Positions 23,438-32,012 of a stretch of DNA of 64,000 nt are shown in pieces. The stretch comes from Phosphitispora fastidiosa (GTDB taxonomy: Bacteria > Bacillota > Thermincolia > Thermincolales > UBA2595): the NCBI RefSeq assembly GCF_019008365.1, contig NZ_JAHHUL010000010.1:62001-126000 (forward strand), in the 5' to 3' direction. The position numbers and the translations under genes are program-made. The stretch's first letter is position 1. Each line of letters begins with the position of its first letter. Below the pieces are notes generated by a model. That model made no database searches. It was not told where the DNA came from and saw only the letters and a program-made list of their open reading frames with translations.

Positions 23438-24520
23438 GTGAAAGTGAAAAAAATATATTTCTTGACGGGTAATTTAGGATACGGTGGAGCCACAAAGATT
23501 TTAATCCAGTTAGCGAATTATTTGTCAAATAATAATCAGATTGTCAAAATCATTAATTTTGGTACAAAGGATAGCTTTTATTGGATTAATTCAGAAATTA
23601 AAATCATTAACATAATTGGGGGATTTACCAATATTCGAAAGTTGAGAAGATTATTTCAACTGATATATTTAAGAGGAATCATAAAACGAGATAAGCCAGA
23701 TGTCTTAATAGCTTTTGAAAACATGGCAAAATTACTGGCAGTAAGCGCAACTGCTCTTTCCAAGACGAAAGTAATAGTGTCAGAACGAAAGGATCCTTAT
23801 AATTATAATAGGAAAAAAAAGCGATATATGCATTTACGGTATATATTTGCAGATGGGTGTGTATTTCAAACCTCTGGGGCATCTAGATATTTCCCGAAGT
23901 CAGTACGAAGAAAAGGCACGGTTATTCCAAATTTCATCAATATAGAAAAGCCGAACCTCCATCCTATAGAATTAAGGAAGAATGAAATAGCTTTTGTAGC
24001 GCGTTTTGAGTTAGCACAGAAACGTCAAGATATCATGATTAAAGCGTTTAAACTTGTTATTAAAAAGCATCCTAAGGTAAAGTTAGTCTTTTATGGTGAT
24101 GGGCCAGACATTGATACAGTTAAAACTATGGTTTCTGAATATGATCTCTCTGATAGTATTGTTTTTGCTGGCGTTATTTCAAATATGGACAATGTATACA
24201 GGCATTCAAGATTGTTTGTTCTTACATCAGAATATGAAGGGATACCAAATGTTTTGATTGAGGCAATGGCATATGGACTCCCCGTTATTTCAACAGACTG
24301 TAGTCCGGGAGGAGCGCGCCTGCTAATCGATAGTGGAGTTAATGGCATTATTGTGCCTGTAAATGATTTTAAAAAGTTGGCTGAGGCAATTATTTACCTT
24401 TTAGATAACCCTAAAATAGCTGAAGGTTACGGGGCAAAAGCACAAGAAGTTGTTGATAGGTTTAAACCTGCCAAAATACTGCCAATGTGGCAAGAATACA
24501 TTAATGCAATAATTTTCTAA
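23438..24520 (+). CDS. Family 4 glycosyltransferase
   Basis: 360 residues with clear GT4 features: FLTGNLGYGGATKILIQLA near the N-terminus, IAFVARFELAQKRQDIMIKA at the start of the donor domain, and FVLTSEYEGIPNVLIEAMAY with the E...xx...E donor motif, followed by GLPVISTDCSPGGARLL. It should transfer a sugar from a nucleotide donor to the lipid-linked oligosaccharide. The start is GTG 23438, with AAGGAG upstream. Its end is 11 bp before the polymerase gene. Confidence 0.9.
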   Translation: MKVKKIYFLTGNLGYGGATKILIQLANYLSNNNQIVKIINFGTKDSFYWINSEIKIINIIGGFTNIRKLRRLFQLIYLRGIIKRDKPDVLIAFENMAKLLAVSATALSKTKVIVSERKDPYNYNRKKKRYMHLRYIFADGCVFQTSGASRYFPKSVRRKGTVIPNFINIEKPNLHPIELRKNEIAFVARFELAQKRQDIMIKAFKLVIKKHPKVKLVFYGDGPDIDTVKTMVSEYDLSDSIVFAGVISNMDNVYRHSRLFVLTSEYEGIPNVLIEAMAYGLPVISTDCSPGGARLLIDSGVNGIIVPVNDFKKLAEAIIYLLDNPKIAEGYGAKAQEVVDRFKPAKILPMWQEYINAIIF

Positions 24521-24531
24521 AGGAATGGAAT

Positions 24532-25776
24532 ATGGATAAAAAAGCTAATGTTTTTTCAATAAAGTTTAAAAAAGATAGTCTTTATATGTTTGTTTTATTT
24601 ATATATATTTTTTTAGCCTATGCAACTAGTTATTTCAGTTTGCCAGAAATTTATCTACAATGTAGCTTATATATTTTTTTTCTTTTTTCTTTTATCAGAC
24701 TGTTACTTAAGAAGGCGAAAATTCCAATTACATTTATTTCATGGTACGCAGGTTTCCTTTTAATTTGTACAGTTTCATTGCTTTATGCAAGTTCATTGGA
24801 ATTGTCTATAAATATGAGTTCAAATTTACTAATGGCATTTTTCTTTGGTATATCGATGTCAGTTTTTTTGCAGATAGAAAACGGCTCAGAAAAACTCATG
24901 AAAATATTCATTATAACAGGGCTCATTGTTGGAACATTTCTAGCTTTGACCTTTAGCCCGGAACATTCTTGGAGCAGACTAGGCGAAGACTTTGGAGTCA
25001 ATGAAAACTTGGTGGGTCTTATGTATCTAATACCTTTGTGCTTTGCTTTTGTTAACTTATATAGAAAAAGCTTTGTTACTTTAAGTGCTTTAGCTGCTAT
25101 AGTGTGTGGATATAATGTATTAATATCCGGTTCTAAAAAGGCTGTTCTTGGCTTCTTGGTTTTTGTTTTGGTGTATTTGATATCAGAAAAAAAAGTGTCT
25201 AAAAAAATTCGGAACACTATACTGATTATATTTATGGTTATGTTTGTCTCCATAATGATTATGAACACACCAAGTTTATATAATGTCGTTGGTTACCGAT
25301 TTGAAATGATGTACCAAAATTTAATTAATGATAGCGGCACAAATTCATCCACTACTATCCGAATAAATATGATTCAATACGGATTACATTTGTTTGCTGA
25401 AAGTCCAATATGGGGATATGGAATTAACAATTTTGCACATTATTGGAGTATGTTTTCTGGAAAACAAACTTATTCTCATAACAACTACATTGAGTTATTA
25501 GTTGATTTAGGGATTTTAGGATTTATAATATACTATAGTGTTCACTTTTATTTGGCGAAAAAACTACTAAAGACAAGAAAATGCAATGTGCCAAATAGAG
25601 CAATATATTTTGCGCTTCTTGCATTGATTCTTTTTTATGATTTTGGCATGGTATCATATTATGATACAAGGATAATTACGTTAATAGTATTTGTTATATA
25701 TGGCACAGTTATAAATGTAAAGAGAAAACAAGGAGAAATAGCTCATGAAGCAATTGTTAATTCTAAAAGATTATAG
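24532..25776 (+). CDS. O-antigen ligase/polymerase-type membrane protein (Wzy-like)
   Basis: 414 residues with about ten to twelve hydrophobic helices. The large periplasmic-type loop carries IWGYGINNFAHYWSMF and TYSHNNYIELLVDLGILGF, the signature of the Wzy_C/O-antigen ligase family. In a Wzx/Wzy pathway this protein polymerises repeat units on the outer face of the membrane. No lipopolysaccharide exists in a Gram-positive cell, so polymerase is the better reading than ligase. ATG 24532 follows GGAATGGAAT. The 3' end overlaps the ATP-grasp gene by 32 bp. Confidence 0.85.
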   Translation: MDKKANVFSIKFKKDSLYMFVLFIYIFLAYATSYFSLPEIYLQCSLYIFFLFSFIRLLLKKAKIPITFISWYAGFLLICTVSLLYASSLELSINMSSNLLMAFFFGISMSVFLQIENGSEKLMKIFIITGLIVGTFLALTFSPEHSWSRLGEDFGVNENLVGLMYLIPLCFAFVNLYRKSFVTLSALAAIVCGYNVLISGSKKAVLGFLVFVLVYLISEKKVSKKIRNTILIIFMVMFVSIMIMNTPSLYNVVGYRFEMMYQNLINDSGTNSSTTIRINMIQYGLHLFAESPIWGYGINNFAHYWSMFSGKQTYSHNNYIELLVDLGILGFIIYYSVHFYLAKKLLKTRKCNVPNRAIYFALLALILFYDFGMVSYYDTRIITLIVFVIYGTVINVKRKQGEIAHEAIVNSKRL

Positions 25777-26794
25777 AGATATGTTCTGGGTGTCAGTGGA
25801 AAACCTTAAAGACTATAAATCAATGAATGTAGAGCAAATATCCAACTACTTTTCGAACCGAGGATACAAAATATCTGTACTCAAATACTCGGAAATTGAT
25901 TTTGATGAGGACTATCAAGGAGTGTATGTACTATACCAAACATCAGAAGACATAGGTACATTTTACAAAGATTATATTGAAGACATTATTTTGTTTTTAC
26001 AATATAAGGGAGCAATATTATTGCCGAATTTGTATTATTTTAGGGCACATCACAATAAAAACTATATGGAATTGCTACGTAATACTTTTAATAATGATGA
26101 GCTGAAATCGATTATGAGTAAATTGTATGGTAATGGTATTGAAGCAATCGGTGATGTTGAAGAATACCCCGTTGTTATAAAAGCTGCAGAAGGTGCTGGA
26201 AGTCAGAATGTCAGTTTAGCGAATAGTCCAAAAGAATTAAAAAAAGTCCTAAATTTGTTGAGTGCGGTTTTTATGGTGAACAGTTTTAAATCAGTAAAAG
26301 ATTTTTTGATATATTATATATGTCGAAAGCTAATTGGTAAAGTTCAATCGCCATATAGAAACTACACTTTCTATCGTAAGAAATTTGTAATTCAAAACTT
26401 TGTCCCAAATTTAACCGGAGACTATAAAGTATTATTTTTTGGAGGAAAATACTATACACTTTATAGAAAAAACCGAGAGAATGATTTTCGAGCTAGTGGA
26501 GGGGGGCGTCTCTTTCCGGTTTCAGATGAAGATAACTTAGGCCTTTTAGATTTTGCGAGTAACGTTGTTTCGGAAATAGACTTCCCTATCATTGGAATGG
26601 ATGTAGGTTTTGATGGTTCCAGATATCATCTGATTGAATTTCAGATGATCCATATAGGGCCTTATGCATTGCATGCATCAGATTGTTGGTATGAGTATAA
26701 TGACAGTCACTGGGTACGGAAAAATGGTAAATCAAACTTGGAAGAGGAATTCTCTAGGAGCATATATGAGTTCATAGAAAAAATTGCACAATAA
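25745..26794 (+). CDS. ATP-grasp-like protein of the glycan locus
   Basis: 349 residues. The middle carries YPVVIKAAEGAGSQNVSLA, matching the Lys and glycine-rich loop of ATP-grasp enzymes. The C-terminal half has FVIQNFVPNLTGDYKVLFF and FPIIGMDVGFDGSRYHLIEF, resembling the metal-binding strand pairs of the fold. Enzymes of this class join a carboxylate to an amine or thiol through an acyl phosphate. In polysaccharide loci they may add amino acids to sugars, but the substrate is unknown here. AAGGAG sits ahead of ATG 25745. The overlap with the polymerase gene implies coupled translation. Confidence 0.7.
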   Translation: MKQLLILKDYRDMFWVSVENLKDYKSMNVEQISNYFSNRGYKISVLKYSEIDFDEDYQGVYVLYQTSEDIGTFYKDYIEDIILFLQYKGAILLPNLYYFRAHHNKNYMELLRNTFNNDELKSIMSKLYGNGIEAIGDVEEYPVVIKAAEGAGSQNVSLANSPKELKKVLNLLSAVFMVNSFKSVKDFLIYYICRKLIGKVQSPYRNYTFYRKKFVIQNFVPNLTGDYKVLFFGGKYYTLYRKNRENDFRASGGGRLFPVSDEDNLGLLDFASNVVSEIDFPIIGMDVGFDGSRYHLIEFQMIHIGPYALHASDCWYEYNDSHWVRKNGKSNLEEEFSRSIYEFIEKIAQ

Positions 26795-26873
26795 CCAAAC
26801 AATGGAAAGTGAGTTCAGGTTCTGATTAATTAATTTTTTTATATATATCAGATATTGTATGAGAGGATAAATT

Positions 26874-27989
26874 ATGAAGAGTTTATCGATATTGTTGCAC
26901 GGGTCATATAATGGCTCGAATTATGGAGATATTTTATTAGCATGGCTAATAAAGAATATCATTGAAGAAGAAGGAGTCAATTGCATTCTAAATAATGCTA
27001 GTTCATATTTTCATAGAATACTGGGTAAATCAGGGGAGCATCCTTTGCGACATAATTTGAAGGGTGTTGACGGTGTTATTTTTGGTGGGGGAGGTTACTT
27101 AACAACAAAAAAAATTGGTATTAGAGGTTATAAATTATTACTTTTAACACATCTTGTACCAATGTTAGAAGCTAAACGCAGAAATATTCCCTATGCGATA
27201 GTTGGGGTAGGTTCAGGTCCGATTCATGACCCAATACTACAAAGAATTTCAAAGTATGCTTTAAATAATGCAAAGTTAATAATACTTAGAAACCAAGAGT
27301 CTAGAGACTATCTGCGAAAGTATAATGTTACAAATGGAATAAAGGTTACGGCAGATTTGGCATTAGCATATACCCCGAACATGATAAAGATTGAAGATGA
27401 TATTCAAGCCGAAAGATTACTTGCAACGCTTCCAAAGGGTCTTAGAGTATTTCTTCATGTAAATCTCTATAACCCTCATGGTGGAATAAGTGACATCGAA
27501 AGAGGTTGTGAAATTTTAGTAAAAGAGTTAATTAAATATGCTCATGATGATGAAAACATAGTTTTTATTATTGGCTCAGATTATGAATCGAAGCAATGTA
27601 ATGAAATTAATAGAACTTTACATAATATGTTACCGAGTAAACGATCAATCGTTATTCAAGATTATAATCCTTGGACACTATCTGCAATAATAAATCGGTG
27701 TGATGTAATTATTACAACAAAATTACACGTAGGAATTATCGCAACTTCGTTCGGAAAGACTGTATTGTCTTTTTCAGGGGATCAAAAAATTAAACGGTTT
27801 TATGAGCAAATAAATGCTGGTGAACGATGTATTGAGTTAAAGTCTTTAGAACGAGGGGATGCCTATAAACAACTTAAGAATTTTATTTATGCCGAACCAA
27901 TTAATATCGAGGCTCAACGTGAATTAGCATATGAAAGTTTGAGATTTATTAAGGAGTTTATCAAGAAACTTCAAAAGGAACCAAAATAG
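26874..27989 (+). CDS. Polysaccharide pyruvyl transferase family protein
   Basis: 371 residues. Typical family features are HGSYNGSNYGDILLAWLIKN near the N-terminus, GVIFGGGGYL, YAIVGVGSGP, and the C-terminal CDVIITTKLHVGIIATSFGK. Members move pyruvate from phosphoenolpyruvate to form a ketal on a sugar, giving the polymer a negative charge, though the family also has CsaB-like and other roles. It ends one base before the flippase gene. Function in this locus is inferred from family and context. Confidence 0.85.
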   Translation: MKSLSILLHGSYNGSNYGDILLAWLIKNIIEEEGVNCILNNASSYFHRILGKSGEHPLRHNLKGVDGVIFGGGGYLTTKKIGIRGYKLLLLTHLVPMLEAKRRNIPYAIVGVGSGPIHDPILQRISKYALNNAKLIILRNQESRDYLRKYNVTNGIKVTADLALAYTPNMIKIEDDIQAERLLATLPKGLRVFLHVNLYNPHGGISDIERGCEILVKELIKYAHDDENIVFIIGSDYESKQCNEINRTLHNMLPSKRSIVIQDYNPWTLSAIINRCDVIITTKLHVGIIATSFGKTVLSFSGDQKIKRFYEQINAGERCIELKSLERGDAYKQLKNFIYAEPINIEAQRELAYESLRFIKEFIKKLQKEPK

Positions 27990-27990
27990 A

Positions 27991-29535
27991 ATGGCTGAAT
28001 ATACGAAGCAAATTAAAATTGGAGCAATTCTTGCCTATGTATTTATTGGACTTCAATTAATAAGTGGTTTGGTGTTTACTCCCTTCTTATTAAAGTCTTT
28101 GGGACAGGAAGAATACGGTCTTTACTCTCTTATTGGTGCGTTTGTTGCATACTTGTCAATTATGGACTTTGGGATTGGTTCAACCATAACTAGGTACGTT
28201 GCAAAATATCGTGCAGAGGAAGATGAGGAGAGTCAAAACGGATTTCTAGCAACTTGTATTGTCTTATATCTAGTTATAGGATTTCTAGTTACATTAGTTG
28301 GGATATTTATTTATATCAATATTGAAACTATTTTTAGCAATTCGGTTAAAGAATCACAGTTACCCTTAGCAAAGACTATGCTGCAAATATTGTTATGTAA
28401 TATTATTATTTCTCTAGTTGGATACGCATATCCAGCTATTATTACAGCCTATGAAAAACATATTTTCAACAAAATAACAGACATCGGGCGACTTGTTTTA
28501 CGTGTCGGGGTACTAGTCCTGTTATTATCATTAGGTTTCAAATCTTTAGCAATTGTAATAGTCGATACATGTCTTAACATTTTAATCCTGTTCATAAAGA
28601 TAATCTATGTTCAATTAGTTTTGAAGACTAGAATTAAATTAAAATTATTCAGTATTAGCATAGTAAAAGACATTTTTTCGTTTTCTATTTTTGTATTTCT
28701 AGCAAACCTTATTAACCAGGTAAATTTAAAGCTTAATCTTTTAGTACTAGGTATAGTCTCTGATGTTGTTCAGATTTCAATTTGCTCGGTTGCAATGATG
28801 TTAGTAACTTATTTCACTCAATTTTCTCAAGCTGTTTCTGGGATGTTTTTGCCTGCCTTAACAAGACTTACGGCAAGCAATACCTCAATGTGGAGTGTAG
28901 AGAATTACGCAATTAGAATTAGTAGAATACAAATAAAATTGTTAACACTAATACTTGTGAGTTTTGCAACACTAGGTTCTCAATTTGTAATTCTGTGGGT
29001 TGGTAGAGAATACTCAAGGGCATACAATGTGGCATTATTAATGATGATTGCTTATTATATGCCTTTCACACAGACTTCATTAAATGCCTTGTGTTTAGCT
29101 TTAAATAGACATAAAGTTAGAAACAGTATTTATGGGATTTGTAGTATTGCAACATTATTACTAATGATACCGCTTTCCAAAAAATATGGAGCGACTGGTT
29201 CAGCGATAGCAACCTTAATTTCTATGGGAGTCGGGTACGGTATTTTTATTCAGGGTTATTACCACAAAAAGATTGGTATTAATATGTTTAGGTTTATAAA
29301 AGAATCATATTTGGATACATTTATTCCTGCAGTGATTAGCTTTTTAGTTGGGGTTGCTTTAACTAAAATATTTATTGTATCCTGGGGTATGTTTTGTCTT
29401 CAAGCCTTTGTAGTTTTCTTTACATATATCATTCCCTTATGGTTTATAGGTATGAATAAATTCGAAAGAGATTTGATTATGGAGCCGATTCGAAAGGTAT
29501 TGTATGTTAAACATAAAACTAGGGGTATTGGTTGA
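27991..29535 (+). CDS. Wzx-type polysaccharide flippase
   Basis: 514 residues with about twelve to fourteen hydrophobic helices, a size and pattern of the MOP/PST exporter family. The N-terminal region FTPFLLKSLGQEEYGLYSLI and a following IMDFGIGSTITRYVAKYRAE are typical of Wzx proteins. It should flip lipid-linked repeat units across the membrane for the Wzy-like polymerase. ATG 27991 lies one base after the previous stop, so it is translationally coupled. It is the last gene of the AT-rich block. Confidence 0.88.
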   Translation: MAEYTKQIKIGAILAYVFIGLQLISGLVFTPFLLKSLGQEEYGLYSLIGAFVAYLSIMDFGIGSTITRYVAKYRAEEDEESQNGFLATCIVLYLVIGFLVTLVGIFIYINIETIFSNSVKESQLPLAKTMLQILLCNIIISLVGYAYPAIITAYEKHIFNKITDIGRLVLRVGVLVLLLSLGFKSLAIVIVDTCLNILILFIKIIYVQLVLKTRIKLKLFSISIVKDIFSFSIFVFLANLINQVNLKLNLLVLGIVSDVVQISICSVAMMLVTYFTQFSQAVSGMFLPALTRLTASNTSMWSVENYAIRISRIQIKLLTLILVSFATLGSQFVILWVGREYSRAYNVALLMMIAYYMPFTQTSLNALCLALNRHKVRNSIYGICSIATLLLMIPLSKKYGATGSAIATLISMGVGYGIFIQGYYHKKIGINMFRFIKESYLDTFIPAVISFLVGVALTKIFIVSWGMFCLQAFVVFFTYIIPLWFIGMNKFERDLIMEPIRKVLYVKHKTRGIG

Positions 29536-29599
29536 AAAACGAAATGTTAGAATTAGAAAATAAAATTTGATTTGAATCATTGAAAGGAGAAACTGACTT

Positions 29600-30955
29600 G
29601 TGAAAATATCCGTAGCAGGGACAGGCTATGTTGGCCTGGTGTCAGGTGTCTGCCTGGCCGAAGTTGGCCACCAGGTTACCTGTGTTGATGTTGACGAAAG
29701 CAAAATAAACTTTATGAAACAGGGTATTTCTCCTATCTATGAGCAGGACCTGGAAGAACTGATGCAAAAGAACTACTCCGCCGGTCGGCTTGATTATACC
29801 ACTGACTACAAATCAGCCTATCGGGATGCAGATGCCATATTCATCGGTGTGGGAACCCCGGAGCAGCCTGACGGTTCTGCAGACCTGTCATACATAGCTA
29901 CAGTTGCCCGGCAGATTGCCGAGACTATTGAGCGGGACTGCCTTGTTGTGGTCAAGTCCACAGTTCCTGTGGGAACAAATGATAAGGTGGAGCAGTTTAT
30001 TCACGATTTCCTGCCCCATGACGGGGAAAAACATACCGGTAACGGAGTCGGTGCCGGTCACAAGATCAGGGTGGAAGTGGCCTCCAACCCGGAGTTTCTG
30101 GCCCAGGGGACAGCGGTTCGCGATACCCTCCGGGCAGCCAGGATTATCATCGGAACAGAGAGCAGATGGGCTGAGGAAATGCTCATGAAGATATATGAAC
30201 CCTTCAACCTGCCCATCGTTTCTGTCAGTAGAAGGTCTGCCGAGATGATTAAATATGCTTCCAATGACTTCCTGGCCCTGAAAATCTCCTACATGAACGA
30301 TATAGCCAACCTCTGTGAACTGGCTGGCGCTGATATCCAGGATGTGGCCAGGGGTATGGGCTTTGATGAACGTATTGGCAGCAGGTTCCTCAATGCCGGC
30401 GTTGGCTATGGCGGTTCCTGTTTCCCTAAGGATACCAAGGCATTGGAGTATTTAGCCCGGCAGCACGGCTATGAGCTGCGGACTGTTAAGGCTGCCATAG
30501 ATGTCAATTCCGATCAGAAGACTATGCTGTATAAGAAGGCCTGTAAAAGGCTGATTACCTTTAACGGCCTGAAGGCAGCCGTGCTGGGGCTGACCTTTAA
30601 GCCTGACACGGATGATTTGAGAGAGGCTCCATCCCTTTCCAATGTTCCTTTGTTATTGGCCCAGGGTGCCAATATCTATGCATATGACCCTGTTGGCATG
30701 GACAATTTTAAGCGGAAGTATCCCGAGGGGGAAAATGGCAGGGGAAGTATCAAGTATGTAGATAACATCGAGGATGCTTTGCAAGACGCTAATGTCTGCT
30801 TTATCTTTACTGAGTGGGGCGAGATCAGGGCAGTGCCGCCGGAAACCTATAAGAAGTTGATGCGGACTCCTTTGGTTTATGACGGCAGGAATATATATGA
30901 AGTGCAGGAGATGCGCGAAGCAGGTGTGGAATACTACTCCATAGGGAGGCAGTAA
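29600..30955 (+). CDS. ugd: UDP-glucose 6-dehydrogenase
   Basis: 451 residues. The N-terminal NAD domain starts ISVAGTGYVGLVSGVCLAEV. Conserved GVGTPEQPDGSADLSYI, TVPVGTNDKVE, SNPEFLAQGTAVRD and the catalytic Cys motif GVGYGGSCFPKDTKAL are all present. The C-terminal UDP-binding domain has GLTFKPDTDDLREAPS. It oxidises UDP-glucose to UDP-glucuronate in the cytoplasm, giving the uronic acid donor that the next gene may epimerise. The start is GTG 29600 with AAAGGAGAAA upstream. Base composition returns to the genome norm here, marking the edge of the AT-rich block. Confidence 0.95.
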   Translation: MKISVAGTGYVGLVSGVCLAEVGHQVTCVDVDESKINFMKQGISPIYEQDLEELMQKNYSAGRLDYTTDYKSAYRDADAIFIGVGTPEQPDGSADLSYIATVARQIAETIERDCLVVVKSTVPVGTNDKVEQFIHDFLPHDGEKHTGNGVGAGHKIRVEVASNPEFLAQGTAVRDTLRAARIIIGTESRWAEEMLMKIYEPFNLPIVSVSRRSAEMIKYASNDFLALKISYMNDIANLCELAGADIQDVARGMGFDERIGSRFLNAGVGYGGSCFPKDTKALEYLARQHGYELRTVKAAIDVNSDQKTMLYKKACKRLITFNGLKAAVLGLTFKPDTDDLREAPSLSNVPLLLAQGANIYAYDPVGMDNFKRKYPEGENGRGSIKYVDNIEDALQDANVCFIFTEWGEIRAVPPETYKKLMRTPLVYDGRNIYEVQEMREAGVEYYSIGRQ

Positions 30956-30989
30956 ACACCGACTTCAGGCATTTAAAGGGGGAAACTGA

Positions 30990-32012
30990 TTGAAAACCAT
31001 CGTAGTTACAGGTGGAGCCGGGTTTATCGGTTCACACCTTTGTGAGGCCTTGCTGCATAGTGGGAATAGGGTTATCAACATTGACAGTTTTAATGATTAT
31101 TATGACCCCCGGATCAAGAGGCGCAATGTCAGCGAAACAGAGGCCTTTATCAGCGCCAATAACCTGGATAGGAATTCCTATGTGCCGGCAGAGGGAGATA
31201 TCCGTGATTTGGAATTTTTAAAAACGGTCTTTTCAGAGCATCAGCCTGATGTCATTGTCCACCTGGCAGCATATGCAGGAGTAAGGCCCTCAATCGAAAA
31301 TCCGGTATTATACACCGAGGTCAATGTCAACGGTACCCTGAATCTCCTGGAAATCTGCCGGATTTATGGGATTGATAAGTTTGTTTTCGCTTCCTCCTCT
31401 TCAGTCTATGGAAATAATGATAAAGTACCTTTTGCAGAGGATGATGTGGTGGATTTCCCGATTTCACCTTATGCAGCCACCAAGAAAGCCGGAGAGCTGC
31501 TGTGCCATACTTATCACAGCCTGTATGGCATTAATATGGCCTGTCTGAGGTTTTTTACAGTTTACGGTCCCAGGCAGAGACCTGATTTGGCGATACATAA
31601 GTTTACCGGCTTGATTACAGCCGGACAGGCTGTCCCGTTTTACGGAGATGGCAGTACGGAGCGGGATTACACCCATATTGACGATATTATCGACGGAGTC
31701 ACCAAAGCCATTGCCTGGGTCAGTGAAGGCAGTGGAAAGTATGAGATTTTCAACCTGGGTGAGTCAAATACTGTCAGCCTGAACACGATGCTCACGACTA
31801 TTGAAAATACTTTGAATAAAAAAGCCATATTAGATAAGTTACCCCTGCAGCCTGGGGATGTGAACCGTACCTTTGCTGATATTTCAAAAGCAAAGAGAAT
31901 CCTGGGATATAATCCCCAGACGGATTTTGCAGAGGGAATCAGGAAGTTTGTTGAATGGTTAGGTGGTTATTATGAATTACCAAAAGAGAATACTTCTCCT
32001 AAGCTTTATTGA
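30990..32012 (+). CDS. NAD-dependent epimerase, UDP-glucuronate 4-epimerase-like
   Basis: 340 residues, extended SDR fold. Motifs are VTGGAGFIGSHLCEALL (NAD), the Ser and YxxxK catalytic residues in FASSSSVYGNND and ISPYAATKKAGELL, and RFFTVYGPRQRPDLA, which resembles plant and bacterial UDP-glucuronate 4-epimerases. It follows ugd, so conversion of UDP-glucuronate to UDP-galacturonate is a reasonable inference. The start is TTG 30990 with an AAAGGGGG-type ribosome-binding site. The 3' end overlaps the next gene by 41 bp. Confidence 0.87.
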   Translation: MKTIVVTGGAGFIGSHLCEALLHSGNRVINIDSFNDYYDPRIKRRNVSETEAFISANNLDRNSYVPAEGDIRDLEFLKTVFSEHQPDVIVHLAAYAGVRPSIENPVLYTEVNVNGTLNLLEICRIYGIDKFVFASSSSVYGNNDKVPFAEDDVVDFPISPYAATKKAGELLCHTYHSLYGINMACLRFFTVYGPRQRPDLAIHKFTGLITAGQAVPFYGDGSTERDYTHIDDIIDGVTKAIAWVSEGSGKYEIFNLGESNTVSLNTMLTTIENTLNKKAILDKLPLQPGDVNRTFADISKAKRILGYNPQTDFAEGIRKFVEWLGGYYELPKENTSPKLY

